This document shows positions 36,918-45,414 of a stretch of DNA of 64,000 nt, in pieces. The notes beneath the pieces were generated by a model. It saw only the letters and a program-made list of their open reading frames with translations, did not search any database and was not told the origin of the DNA. This stretch comes from JACCZH01 sp963729445 (lineage in GTDB: Bacteria > Chloroflexota > Chloroflexia > Thermomicrobiales > CFX8). Position 1 is the first letter of the stretch, and the number at the start of each line of letters is the position of its first letter. The stretch is taken from contig CAVSNU010000002.1 of assembly GCA_963729445.1 (NCBI GenBank), forward strand, positions 1,116,001 through 1,180,000, given 5' to 3'. The position numbers were made by a program, and so were the translations under genes.

Positions 36918-39241
36918 ATGGTTCGCAGTGCGATGATGGGCGCGCGAGTGCGCCGCAAGGAAGATCCCCGGCTCATCACCGGCTCATCCATCTATGTCGA
37001 CGACCTGCAGCTACGAGGCATGACTCACGCGGCCTTCTATCGGTCCCCCTTCGCGCATGCCACGATCACCAACATCGATACCTCCGCTGCCCGCGCTGCT
37101 CCCGGCGTCATCGCCGTCTATACCAACGAGGAGCTGCGCGAGTTTTGCGGCACGATGATTGACAAGGTTGGCAGCGAGGGCGTGCCTCCTGAAGAAGACC
37201 CTCCGATCCCAACACCGGAAGTGCAACCCATGGCCCAGGGGAAAGTACGCTGGGTTGGCGAGCCGGTCGTCGTTGTGCTCGCCGAGAGTGCGGCTCAAGC
37301 TCGGGATGCCGTCGAGCTCATCTCGATCGATTTTGAGGAACTGCCGGCCGCTATCAATTGCGAAGCCGCCATGGCTGACGGCGCACCGCAAATCTGGGAA
37401 GAAGTCAAGAACAACATCGGGGTACACAAGATCCACACCACGGGCGATGTTGACGCAGCGTTCCGTGACGCAGACGTCACCATCTCGCAACGGATCATCT
37501 CACAACGGGTGATTCCGCTGGCGATGGAGGGGCGGGCAACCACCGTCGCACCAGACCCGCTCACGGGCGGCCTCACCGCCTGGACTTCCACGCAGGCTCC
37601 GCACTGGTGGCGGAATGAGATCGCCGGCCGGATTGGACTGAGCCAGTCCAAGTTTCGGGTGATTGCCCCGGAGGTGGGCGGCGGGTTCGGCAGCAAGATC
37701 AGCTCGTACCAGGACGATCTGGTGGTCTCGGCGCTGGCCAACAAGCACAAACGCACCGTGAAGTGGATCGAAGACCGCACCGAGAACATGGTGGGCACCC
37801 ACCATGGGCGCGCCCAGATCGCGGACATCGAGCTGGCCGCCACCAACGACGGGAAGATCACCGGGATGCGGCTGCACGTCATCCAGGACGCGGGCGGATA
37901 CCAGCGCGGGCTCGATCTGGTCGAATTCACCGCGACGATGGCGTGCGGCTGCTACGCCATTCCAGCACTCATGACGGACGTCAAGGCGGTCTACACCAAT
38001 ACCATGGCGGTGGGCGCGTATCGTGGCGCCGGCCGGCCGGAAGCCGCCTACTACATCGAACGCGGCATCGACATCCTGGCCGCAGAAGCTCGGCAAAGAT
38101 CCCGCCGAGGTACGCAAGATCAACTTCATCGCCCCCGATCAGTTCCCCTTCACCACCGCGACCGGCGAGAAATATGACACGTGGGGAGTACGCTCGAGCG
38201 CTGGATAAAGCCCTGGACGTTTCGAACTACGCGCAGCTGCGCCAGGAGCAAGCAGAAGCACGCGAACAGGGGCGGCTCTACGGCATCGGTCATGGCCTCC
38301 TACGTCGAGATCTGTGGCTTCGGACCGTTCGAGAGCAACGCCGTCAAGGTGGAGCCGAGCGGTGCGGTGAGCGTCTATACCGGCATCTCGCCACATGGCC
38401 AGGGCCAGGAAACGACGTTTGCGCAGATCGTGGCCGATCAGCATCGGCGCCAATTTCGATGAGGTGGTGGTTCACCACGGCGACACCGACAACACCGCGC
38501 AGGGCAACGGCACCATGGGTAGCCGCGGTCTGGTCGTTGGCGGCGGCGCATTGATGCTCTCGCTCGACAAGATCCGGGAGAAAATCAACAGGATCGCCGC
38601 CCACATGCTGGAGGTCGCAGTCGAAGACATCGAGCTCGTCAACGACAGGTACCAGGTGAAAGGTACGCCGGATCGCTCGGTCGACGCTGGCGCAGGTTGC
38701 CGAGGAAGCCTACGGCGGCAACATCCCGAAGGGAATGGAGCCGGGACTTAACACGACCGACTACTTCGAGCCGCCCGACGAGACCTTCCCGTTCGGCACG
38801 CACGTCGTTGCCTGCGAGATCGATCGCGACACTGGCAACGTGACGCTCCTCAAATACTTCTCGATCGACGACTGTGGCACTGTCGTCAGTCCTCTGCTGG
38901 TAGCGGGTCAGATCCACGGCGGTCTCGCCCAGGGTATTGCGCAAGCACTCTGGGAAGAGGCGGTCTACGACGAGACCGGCCAGCTCGTCACGGCGACGCT
39001 GATGGACTACGCCATGCCGAAAGCCGATTTCTTCCCGCAGTTCGTTTTGGACAGTACCGTCACCACGTCGCCGCTGAATCCGCTCGGCGCCAAGGGAATC
39101 GGTGAAGCGGCGACGATCGGCTCGACGCCGGCCGTCGCCAACGCCGTGCTGGATGCCCTCTCGCCACTGGGCATCACCCACCTGGATATCCCGTTAATTG
39201 CGCCGAAGGTCTGGGCAGCGATCAACACATCACCGCAATAA
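36918..39241 (+). pseudogene. CoxL-like molybdenum hydroxylase large subunit, copy 2, with five +1 frameshifts
   Basis: The first 1,160 nt are intact. Five single extra bases then occur near 38082, 38182, 38290, 38442 and 38682. Removing them gives 773 codons. The ATG at 36918 follows GGAGGGA. The same motifs are present: RKEDPRLITGSS, QRVIPLAMEGRA, PEVGGGFGSKIS, form II active-site AYRGAGRPEAAY, and GEAATIGSTPAVANAV. It is a close paralog of copy 1, and both share GTGGTACTCTG about 46-48 nt before the start. The hydroxylated substrate is unknown; form II enzymes act on aldehydes, purines or other heterocycles. Electron-transfer subunits must be encoded elsewhere if it is active. Confidence 0.85.
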
Positions 39242-39270
39242 CCCCTCATGAGGGCGGACTAGATATAAGT

Positions 39271-39311
39271 TTTGGCAACCGAACTTTGTCGGCCAAAGTT
39301 CGGTTGCCAAA
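39271..39311. promoter_or_regulatory. 18-bp perfect inverted repeat, probable toxin-antitoxin operator
   Basis: TTTGGCAACCGAACTTTG and its exact inverse (39294-39311) around a 5-nt centre. The right arm overlaps the -35 box of the candidate promoter, as expected of an autoregulatory operator. It could also act as a terminator for the preceding gene, 29 nt upstream. Confidence 0.55.
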
Positions 39312-39332
39312 ATCTGTCGTCGGGCGTATTCT
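39304..39332 (+). promoter_or_regulatory. Candidate promoter of the Xre/RES toxin-antitoxin operon
   Basis: TTGCCA and TATTCT separated by exactly 17 nt, 56 nt before the antitoxin ATG. The -35 box lies inside the inverted repeat. Confidence 0.5.
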
Positions 39333-39388
39333 TAGCGTATCGATCCTGAGTTGCCCGCTCTTCTGGCCCATAGACAGGATTAGCCACC

Positions 39389-39739
39389 ATGGTCATGATC
39401 GACATTACACCGCGTCAAGCTCTTGAGCAGCTTGAGTATGATCTCGCGCTAACGCCAGCTGACCTAGCTAATGCATTAGGCGTTTCCCGACGCACGCTTG
39501 AGAGGTGGCGATCCGGCGAGGCATATCCTCAGCGCGAGTCACGAGAGAAGCTGGCTGAGCTTATTGAGCTTGATGAGCATCTACGTGAGGCGTTCAAAGC
39601 AATCGAGGACGTCCGAGAATGGATGCATACTGAAGCTCGCTACCTCGGATGGGCTACTCCGGCAGACATGGTCCGTCTCGGAAGAACGGATCGTGCAAGG
39701 GCCACGATCGAAGTTCTTGAATCCGGCATCTTCATTTAA
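39389..39739 (+). CDS. Xre/MbcA/ParS-type antitoxin
   Basis: A 116-residue protein. The N-terminal half holds an Xre-like helix-turn-helix (LTPADLANALGVSRRTLERWRSGEAYP). The C-terminal half is the DUF2384 toxin-binding domain (WMHTEARYLGWATPADMVRLGRTDRARATIEVLESGIF), which ends at the typical GxF/Y. In this family the C-terminal tail blocks the RES toxin active site and the complex represses its own promoter. The toxin gene starts 12 nt downstream, and a perfect inverted repeat overlaps the promoter. Confidence 0.88.
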   Translation: MVMIDITPRQALEQLEYDLALTPADLANALGVSRRTLERWRSGEAYPQRESREKLAELIELDEHLREAFKAIEDVREWMHTEARYLGWATPADMVRLGRTDRARATIEVLESGIFI

Positions 39740-39751
39740 CGACCTATCTAC

Positions 39752-40306
39752 GTGAACGCCGCCGACGCGCCGCACCCCGAAGACTTGCTTCGCAGATGCC
39801 CTATCGTCGACTGGCGCGGCACCGCTTGGCGTGCACACGGTCGAATGTACCCTGGGTTAGATCCTGGAGGGGCACGAAAGAATTCAGGTCGCTTTCATCG
39901 TGCACCCGACTGTTTTCCAGAGCACGCTACATGGACTGCACTCTATCTCGGCCTTGCCCCCGAAATCTGCCTTGGCGAGATCCTGCGACATACACCACCG
40001 AGAATGATGTCACGTCTCAATATCTATCGGATCAGCGAAATAGATGTCGAGCTTAATGCGGTCATCGACTGCCGCGAGATCGCGGCGCTAGGAATCTGCC
40101 TCGACGCTCTCCTGAACGACCTTGACTACACTGTTCCACAACGCATTGCCGCGGCAGCACTCGCTACAGGTGCAGAAGGCCTGCTCGTGCCATCCGCTAC
40201 CCGGCTGGGGGACAACCTCGTCGTCTTCCCCGACCAGCTTCATCCTGATTCACGTCTCGAAATCGTTGGCAGCCGCGATCCGGTGCTCTATGTTGAGCGC
40301 TCGTAG
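39752..40306 (+). CDS. RES domain toxin (NAD+ phosphorylase type)
   Basis: A 184-residue protein starting with GTG 12 nt after the antitoxin stop. RES features are GTAWRAHGR (Arg), the NSGRFHRAP segment corresponding to the family GGRWN-like motif, ALYLGLAPEICLGEILRH with the conserved Tyr and Glu, and the C-terminal Asn/Phe-Pro segment DNLVVFPDQL. Characterised relatives destroy cellular NAD+ by phosphorolysis until neutralised by the paired Xre antitoxin. The assignment rests on motif order and gene pairing. The next gene starts 2 nt after its stop. Confidence 0.85.
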   Translation: MNAADAPHPEDLLRRCPIVDWRGTAWRAHGRMYPGLDPGGARKNSGRFHRAPDCFPEHATWTALYLGLAPEICLGEILRHTPPRMMSRLNIYRISEIDVELNAVIDCREIAALGICLDALLNDLDYTVPQRIAAAALATGAEGLLVPSATRLGDNLVVFPDQLHPDSRLEIVGSRDPVLYVERS

Positions 40307-40308
40307 AG

Positions 40309-40908
40309 ATGAAGCTGCTGATCGGCACCCAGAACCCGGCAAAGTTTGCGCGTTACAGGACCATCCTCAACGAGATTCCAGGGCTGGAAGTCGTCTCACC
40401 GGCAGACATCGGCGTGATACTCTCAATTGCCGAAGATGGCGCGACCGCCGAAGCCAACGCGCGGATCAAGGCACGCGCTTATGTGCAGGCGACCGGACTC
40501 CCCACGCTTAGCATCGATGAAGCACTCTATGTCGACGCATTCCCACCCGGCGACCAACCAGGGACGCATGTGCGCCGCCTTTTGGGACGCACTGCATCGG
40601 ATGAGGAGCTGCTGGCCGCTTTTCTGGAGCGTACGAAACACCTCTCACCTGGCGAGCGTGGTGTGACCTGGATCTATGCTATCTGCCTGGCGCTGCCAGA
40701 CGGTCCTGAGCTCCACGACCAGGTGGAAATTCCCGCGGTGCTTGTCGATCGTGCTGTGCTGCCGATTCTGCCGGGCTATCCACTCAGCTCGATCCTACTC
40801 AACCCCGAGTTTGGCAAGGTCCACCGCGAGCTCTCACCATGCGAAGAGCGGCAGCGGCTTAGGGTACTCTACGAAAAGGTCCACTCCCTAGCGTCGCAGA
40901 TGCTCTAA
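40309..40908 (+). CDS. Divergent HAM1/RdgB-like nucleoside triphosphate pyrophosphatase
   Basis: A 199-residue protein. The N-terminus LLIGTQNPAKFARYRTIL matches the TxNxxK nucleotide-binding start of ITPase-like enzymes. The segment SIDEALYVDAFPP stands where RdgB has DDSGLEVDALGG, so the DDSGL acidic motif is altered. PGYPLSSILLNPEFGKVHRELSPCEE corresponds to the GYDPIF...GKT..EL family region. Canonical members hydrolyse dITP/XTP. The changed catalytic segment means activity and substrate may differ. It starts 2 nt after the RES toxin gene and probably shares its transcript. Confidence 0.75.
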   Translation: MKLLIGTQNPAKFARYRTILNEIPGLEVVSPADIGVILSIAEDGATAEANARIKARAYVQATGLPTLSIDEALYVDAFPPGDQPGTHVRRLLGRTASDEELLAAFLERTKHLSPGERGVTWIYAICLALPDGPELHDQVEIPAVLVDRAVLPILPGYPLSSILLNPEFGKVHRELSPCEERQRLRVLYEKVHSLASQML

Positions 40909-41858
40909 CTATTAAGCAGCCTGAGATCCCGCATGATCGATTCCACAGCGTGATGATCGTGGAAACTGCGCTCAGGGAACCTGACGATCGTGCGTGCCAG
41001 CCAGCGAACGCCAATCAGCAGGCTTGAGAAGCTGATGCGCCGCTTGTGGTCCGGTGGGAGCGGCGTCACTTGCCCGTAGCCCTCCAGCAGATAGGGCAGC
41101 ACCATGTCCGGCAGTGTCTCGCCATCGTGGAGCCTGAAGTGTCCGAGGTCATAGAACAGATCGCCACCACGGATCTCTCCGAAGTCGATGATGCCGGTGT
41201 AGCGACCGTCCTGCTGGAAGATAGGAGTCACATCGAAATCGCCGTGAGCAAGCCACGCCCGATCGACATCGAGCCAGCTATCATAACGCTCTATCGTCTC
41301 GTGGATGGCGGTGATTTCTCCGCCCCTGAAGAGACTCCCCATAGCTGAGAGACGCGCGTCGAAGTCTTCGAGAGCGAAGGCTCTGAAGCTGCCCTGGTCC
41401 GCCTCCAGGTCGACAGCCTCTGCGCGTTCGCGCTTGATCCAGCCAAAACCGTTTACCTGAACACTGTTGATTATCGCCAGATCGCGGCCGGCTTCGATGA
41501 GAACGTTTCTTGTGTCACGATCCACAGTCCGCCGGCCGACGTGCTCACCGGCAATCTCAGTCGTCACCATGACCGAGTGCCCTACAATCTCATTGAAGTG
41601 GTCAACGTAGACGACCTCGGGAACCTTGACTCCGCGCTCACGCAACAACTCATGCACGCGCGCTTCTGGCACGAAGCTGGCACCTTCCTCGGGCAGGATG
41701 CGCAGATAGAAAACCTCGTTCTCCCCGACGATCCGGTAGACATACGTGGAGACGCCTTCTTCGACCCGCTTTACGGAGTAGGCGAATGCGCCAGGGAAGA
41801 TCCGCTTGACAAGCGTTCTGACTTCCTCGGAGACGGGGGCGCCTAATACGTCCGTCAT
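40905..41858 (-). CDS. Phosphotransferase of the aminoglycoside phosphotransferase/kinase-like family
   Basis: A 317-residue protein. ATG at 41858; a TTG seven codons upstream is possible. The ATP-binding N-lobe includes VSTYVYRIVGENEVFYLRILP. The catalytic loop is LAHGDFDVTPIF (usual form HGDxxxxN; here the Asn is not conserved), and the metal-binding DFG-like site is IIDFGEIRGGDLFYDLGHF. Members phosphorylate small molecules such as choline, homoserine, fructosamine or aminoglycosides; this substrate is unknown. Its 3' end overlaps the converging HAM1-like gene by 4 nt. Confidence 0.82.
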   Translation of the reverse strand: MTDVLGAPVSEEVRTLVKRIFPGAFAYSVKRVEEGVSTYVYRIVGENEVFYLRILPEEGASFVPEARVHELLRERGVKVPEVVYVDHFNEIVGHSVMVTTEIAGEHVGRRTVDRDTRNVLIEAGRDLAIINSVQVNGFGWIKRERAEAVDLEADQGSFRAFALEDFDARLSAMGSLFRGGEITAIHETIERYDSWLDVDRAWLAHGDFDVTPIFQQDGRYTGIIDFGEIRGGDLFYDLGHFRLHDGETLPDMVLPYLLEGYGQVTPLPPDHKRRISFSSLLIGVRWLARTIVRFPERSFHDHHAVESIMRDLRLLNS

Positions 41859-41896
41859 CGGTTTAGTCAGCAACCTCAATCAGCCGAGACTCGGCG

Positions 41897-42106
41897 TTAC
41901 TCGGCAGGAAGGTCAGTCGAAGTGGTTGGCTCTGGATTGGGAATGCCAAACACTGCCATCGCTTCAAGGTGGACCTCGACCGCTTCATGCATATTGGCAA
42001 TGGCCTCATCGACCGTCTCGCCAGTCGTAATGCACCCTGGCAAATCCGGTATGTATGCGGAATAGTTGTTGTGGGCCTTCTCAACGATGACAGCAAAGCG
42101 CTTCAT
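41897..42106 (-). CDS. HicB-like protein, lone copy
   Basis: A 69-residue protein. ATG at 42106. The sequence has the HicB partial RNase H fold signature: YSAYIPDLPGCITTGETVDEAIANMHEAVEVHLE. It lacks the DNA-binding tail of longer HicB antitoxins, and no HicA toxin gene lies on either side (the flanks are 38 nt and 93 nt). It may be a remnant of a HicAB module or a stand-alone member. Confidence 0.82.
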   Translation of the reverse strand: MKRFAVIVEKAHNNYSAYIPDLPGCITTGETVDEAIANMHEAVEVHLEAMAVFGIPNPEPTTSTDLPAE

Positions 42107-42199
42107 TCTGTGCCTTCGTCTTTCCAACCCGCCTGCTTCTGAATACTGTTCCAAGAGGCCCGGCCGGCTACTAAGTAGCCGGCCGGATTCATCCACAGG

Positions 42200-45100
42200 C
42201 TACGCGCTAACCGGAGTGACCTTGGCCTCTGCGATCTTCTCGTTCAGGGCCGAAAGGTCGGTGTTTAGCAACTCGTCGAGCTCAGCAAGGGCGGTATCAA
42301 CCCGGCCGGAGAGGTCCTCGAAGAGCTCCTGCGACTGCCGGTTGGGCTTGCCTTCGGCGCTGGCGACAACACCCGCCAGGCTGGCCAGCTTGGAGTTCAG
42401 CATGACCGGGAACTTCAGGCGGTCCTTGGGTCCCTTGGCGCGGGTCTGCACGATCTGGCCCTCAACTCCGGACAGCTTCTCCTTGAAGTCCCTGGCTGCG
42501 CTCTTGAACGACTCATCGTCGATGCGCTCTTCCCAGGCTTCGATCTGTTTGGTGATGGCGCGGATCTTGCCGACGCCCTCGTGGGCGGCCGAGATCTTGT
42601 CACGGATCTGCTTCTGCAGCGCGAACTGGGCATCGAAGTCGGCCTGGGTCGATCCCACCCGCGGGTCCCCGAGGATCTGGAACGACTCGGTCAGGGTCTT
42701 GTCGCCGACTTTCAGCTGCACCTGGTACTCGCCGGGAGCGACCTTCGGGCCACCGACAAACGTCTTACTGACCTCGTCGCCCTCAATCAGGGTTGCGTCG
42801 GCAATGCGCATGTTCCAGACGAAGCGATTCGTCCCGGCCTCGGTCTTGACCCGCTTTTCCTTCTTCTTCTCGTCCTTCTGCGAGGAGAATGACTTGATCT
42901 CGTTGCCCTCCTTGTCGAGGAAGGTCAGAGTGACCTCGCCGCCCGGCTGCTCCTTGAAGGAGTAGTGCACGATCACGCCGTCCGGTGGGTTGTTCCCGGC
43001 ATCGAGAAAGAAGATCTCCGTCTCACCATCCGGGTTGGTCGTCTGTTTGTACGTCACGTTCAGACCATTCGCGGCCTTCAGGTTCTTACCCTGAATCGCC
43101 TGGTGTCCGAAGCCCTCTTTTCCTGCGAATCGCGTCGTGTCTCTGGGCTTGAAGAGGTGCACGTCCTTGCAGAGCACCTCGTCTACCATCTGCCGCAGCG
43201 GCGAGATGTCGTCCAGGATCCAGAACGAGCGCCCGTGGGTTGCCACGACGAGATCGCTGCCGTGGATAACGAAGTCATGGATCGGCACGAGCGGCATGTT
43301 GAGCTGCAACCGTTGCCAGTTCTCGCCGTCATCGAACGAGACATAAATCCCAGTCTCGGTACCGGCGAACAGGAGTCCGCGCCGCTGGGGATCTTCCCGA
43401 ATCACCCGGGTGAAATCATCCTCGGGGATGCCGTTGACGATCGTGGTCCAGGTCTTGCCGTAGTCGCTGGTCTTGAACAGGTACGGCTTGTTGTCGTGGC
43501 TCTTGTAGCGTGTGGCGGCCACGTAGGCCGTTGCAGCGTCATGCGGCGAGGCTTCGATGATGCTGATGAGCGCCCAGTCCGGCAGCTCTGGTGGATTCAC
43601 GTTTTCCCAGTTCTCACCGCCGTCGCGGGTGAGGTGGAGCAGACCATCATCCGAGCCGGCCCAGATGACGCCGCCCTCAACCGGGGACTCCGCCACCGCG
43701 AAGATCGTGCCGTAGAACTCGGCCCCGGTCATGTCCTTTGTCACGGGACCACCCGACGGACCCATCGTCTCAGGATCGGCACGCGTCAGGTCGGGACTGA
43801 TCGGGTCCCAGCTCTGGCCATCGTCGTTCGAGCGAAAGAGCAGGTTGCCGGCTGTATAGAGCACACCCGGCTTGTGCGGTGAGAGCAGGGTGGGCGAGGT
43901 CCACTGGAAGCGGTATCTGGTCTCGCTCGCGGCATGCCCGGAAACATTCTCCGGCCAGACGGTGATGTTCTTCTGCAACCCGGTGGACCGATCGTAGCGG
44001 GTGAGCAAGCCCTGGTAGCTGCCGGCGAACACAATATCGGGGTTGTCGGGCCGCACCGCGATGTAGCCGCTCTCACCCCCGCCGATCTCGTCCCACTCGG
44101 TGAAATTGATCGCCACCGCGTTCGACCGGCTGGGCAGGCTCAACGTCGTGTTGTCCTGCTGGGCACCGTACACCCGGTAGGGCGTCTGGTTGTCGGTGAT
44201 GACGTGATAGAACTCGGCCGTCGGCTGGTTATAAAGCGTCGACCAGGTCTCACCGCCGTTGTAGCTGACACAGGCGCCGCCGTCGTTGCCCATCATCATG
44301 CGCTCGGGATCCGCCGGGTCAAACCAGAGATCGTGGTTGTCAACGTGCGGTGTCGAGACGACCTGGTACGTAGTGCCACCATCAACTGATTTCCAGAGCT
44401 CGAAGTTCGGCACCCAGACCGTGTCGGGGTCCTGTGGGTCGGCGGCGATGTGCATCCAGTACCAGGGGCGCTGGATCAGGTTGGCGTCGCCGGTCAGTTT
44501 CTTCCAGGTCTCGCCATAGTCTTCAGAGCGATAGACGCCAGATTCCTCGACGTGATCCACAATTGCCCAAACGCGGCCGGCCTTCGGGGCAGCGGCAAGC
44601 CCGATCTTGCCCAGCAGTCCTTCCTTGGGAAGTCCCGGGTTGCGGGTAATCTCGGTCCAGCTGTCGCCGCCGTCCTCGGTCTTGTAGATGCTGCTGTCTG
44701 GACCACCACTCTCCAGGCTGTAGGGTGTGCGATGCGCCTCCCAGAACGCGACATAAAGGATACGCGGGTTGGTCGGGTCCATCGTGATGTCGCAGACACC
44801 GGCCTTGTTGCTGCGAAACAGCACCTTCTCCCAGCTCTGGCCGCCGTCCTGAGTGCGGTAGACGCCGCGCTCCTCGTTCCGCCCCCAGACATGCCCGAAA
44901 CCACCGACGTAGGCGATGTCCGGGTTCGTGGGGTGAATCTCGATCTCGGAGATGTTCTGGGTGTCTTCCAGCCCGCAGTGCCGCCAGCTCTTGCCGGCGT
45001 CGCTGGATTTGTAGACGCCATCACCAAGCGAGACATTGCCGCGGATGGTCGTCTCGCCCATGCCGGCGTAGATCACGTTCGGATCAGAGGGTGAAACAGC

Positions 45101-45316
45101 CAGCGCTCCTACTGAAGCGCGCTTGAAGTAACCATCCGAGACGTTCTCCCAGATCACACCCCCGTCGGTCGTCTTCCACACTCCACCACCGGTCGAGCCA
45201 AAATAGAAGACCCTGCGGTCTGAGGGATCGCCGGCAACAGCCACGACGCGGCCGCCACGATGCGGTCCGAGGAGGCGGTACTGCATTGATTTCAGCAGAT
45301 CAGGGTTTACGCTCAA
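42200..45316 (-). CDS. Sortilin/VPS10-like beta-propeller protein A
   Basis: A 1,038-residue protein. TTG start with AAGGAG eight bases upstream. The N-terminal ~700 residues are BNR/Asp-box-like repeats (SDPNVIYAGMGE, DGVYKSSDAGKSW, GVYRTQDGGQSWEKV, and more) forming a sortilin-like propeller, opening with LLGPHRGGRVVAVAGDP. A beta-rich Ig-like segment (VTLTFLDKEGNEIKSF) follows. The last ~150 residues are helical with probable coiled coil. There is no signal peptide or membrane span, unlike many relatives. It is the most divergent of three paralogs here. Often annotated 'glycosyl hydrolase', but no catalytic site is recognisable; a binding or scaffold role is as likely. Confidence 0.85.
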   Translation of the reverse strand: MSVNPDLLKSMQYRLLGPHRGGRVVAVAGDPSDRRVFYFGSTGGGVWKTTDGGVIWENVSDGYFKRASVGALAVSPSDPNVIYAGMGETTIRGNVSLGDGVYKSSDAGKSWRHCGLEDTQNISEIEIHPTNPDIAYVGGFGHVWGRNEERGVYRTQDGGQSWEKVLFRSNKAGVCDITMDPTNPRILYVAFWEAHRTPYSLESGGPDSSIYKTEDGGDSWTEITRNPGLPKEGLLGKIGLAAAPKAGRVWAIVDHVEESGVYRSEDYGETWKKLTGDANLIQRPWYWMHIAADPQDPDTVWVPNFELWKSVDGGTTYQVVSTPHVDNHDLWFDPADPERMMMGNDGGACVSYNGGETWSTLYNQPTAEFYHVITDNQTPYRVYGAQQDNTTLSLPSRSNAVAINFTEWDEIGGGESGYIAVRPDNPDIVFAGSYQGLLTRYDRSTGLQKNITVWPENVSGHAASETRYRFQWTSPTLLSPHKPGVLYTAGNLLFRSNDDGQSWDPISPDLTRADPETMGPSGGPVTKDMTGAEFYGTIFAVAESPVEGGVIWAGSDDGLLHLTRDGGENWENVNPPELPDWALISIIEASPHDAATAYVAATRYKSHDNKPYLFKTSDYGKTWTTIVNGIPEDDFTRVIREDPQRRGLLFAGTETGIYVSFDDGENWQRLQLNMPLVPIHDFVIHGSDLVVATHGRSFWILDDISPLRQMVDEVLCKDVHLFKPRDTTRFAGKEGFGHQAIQGKNLKAANGLNVTYKQTTNPDGETEIFFLDAGNNPPDGVIVHYSFKEQPGGEVTLTFLDKEGNEIKSFSSQKDEKKKEKRVKTEAGTNRFVWNMRIADATLIEGDEVSKTFVGGPKVAPGEYQVQLKVGDKTLTESFQILGDPRVGSTQADFDAQFALQKQIRDKISAAHEGVGKIRAITKQIEAWEERIDDESFKSAARDFKEKLSGVEGQIVQTRAKGPKDRLKFPVMLNSKLASLAGVVASAEGKPNRQSQELFEDLSGRVDTALAELDELLNTDLSALNEKIAEAKVTPVSA

Positions 45317-45414
45317 CGTGTTTCTCCTTCATCTGGATATCATCCCGGTCCACTTGTCATCCCAACCGGGTACCCGCCTCGGAATGACGAGCGGCCTTTC
45401 GCGGTGCACTCCTG

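Noticed and set aside
34438..39241. Programmed frameshifting in the CoxL-like genes
   Set aside because: Up to eleven separate +1 events per gene at unrelated sequences cannot be explained by programmed recoding.
41859..42199. A HicA toxin partner for the HicB-like gene
   Set aside because: The flanking gaps of 38 nt and 93 nt are too short and hold no HicA-like frame.
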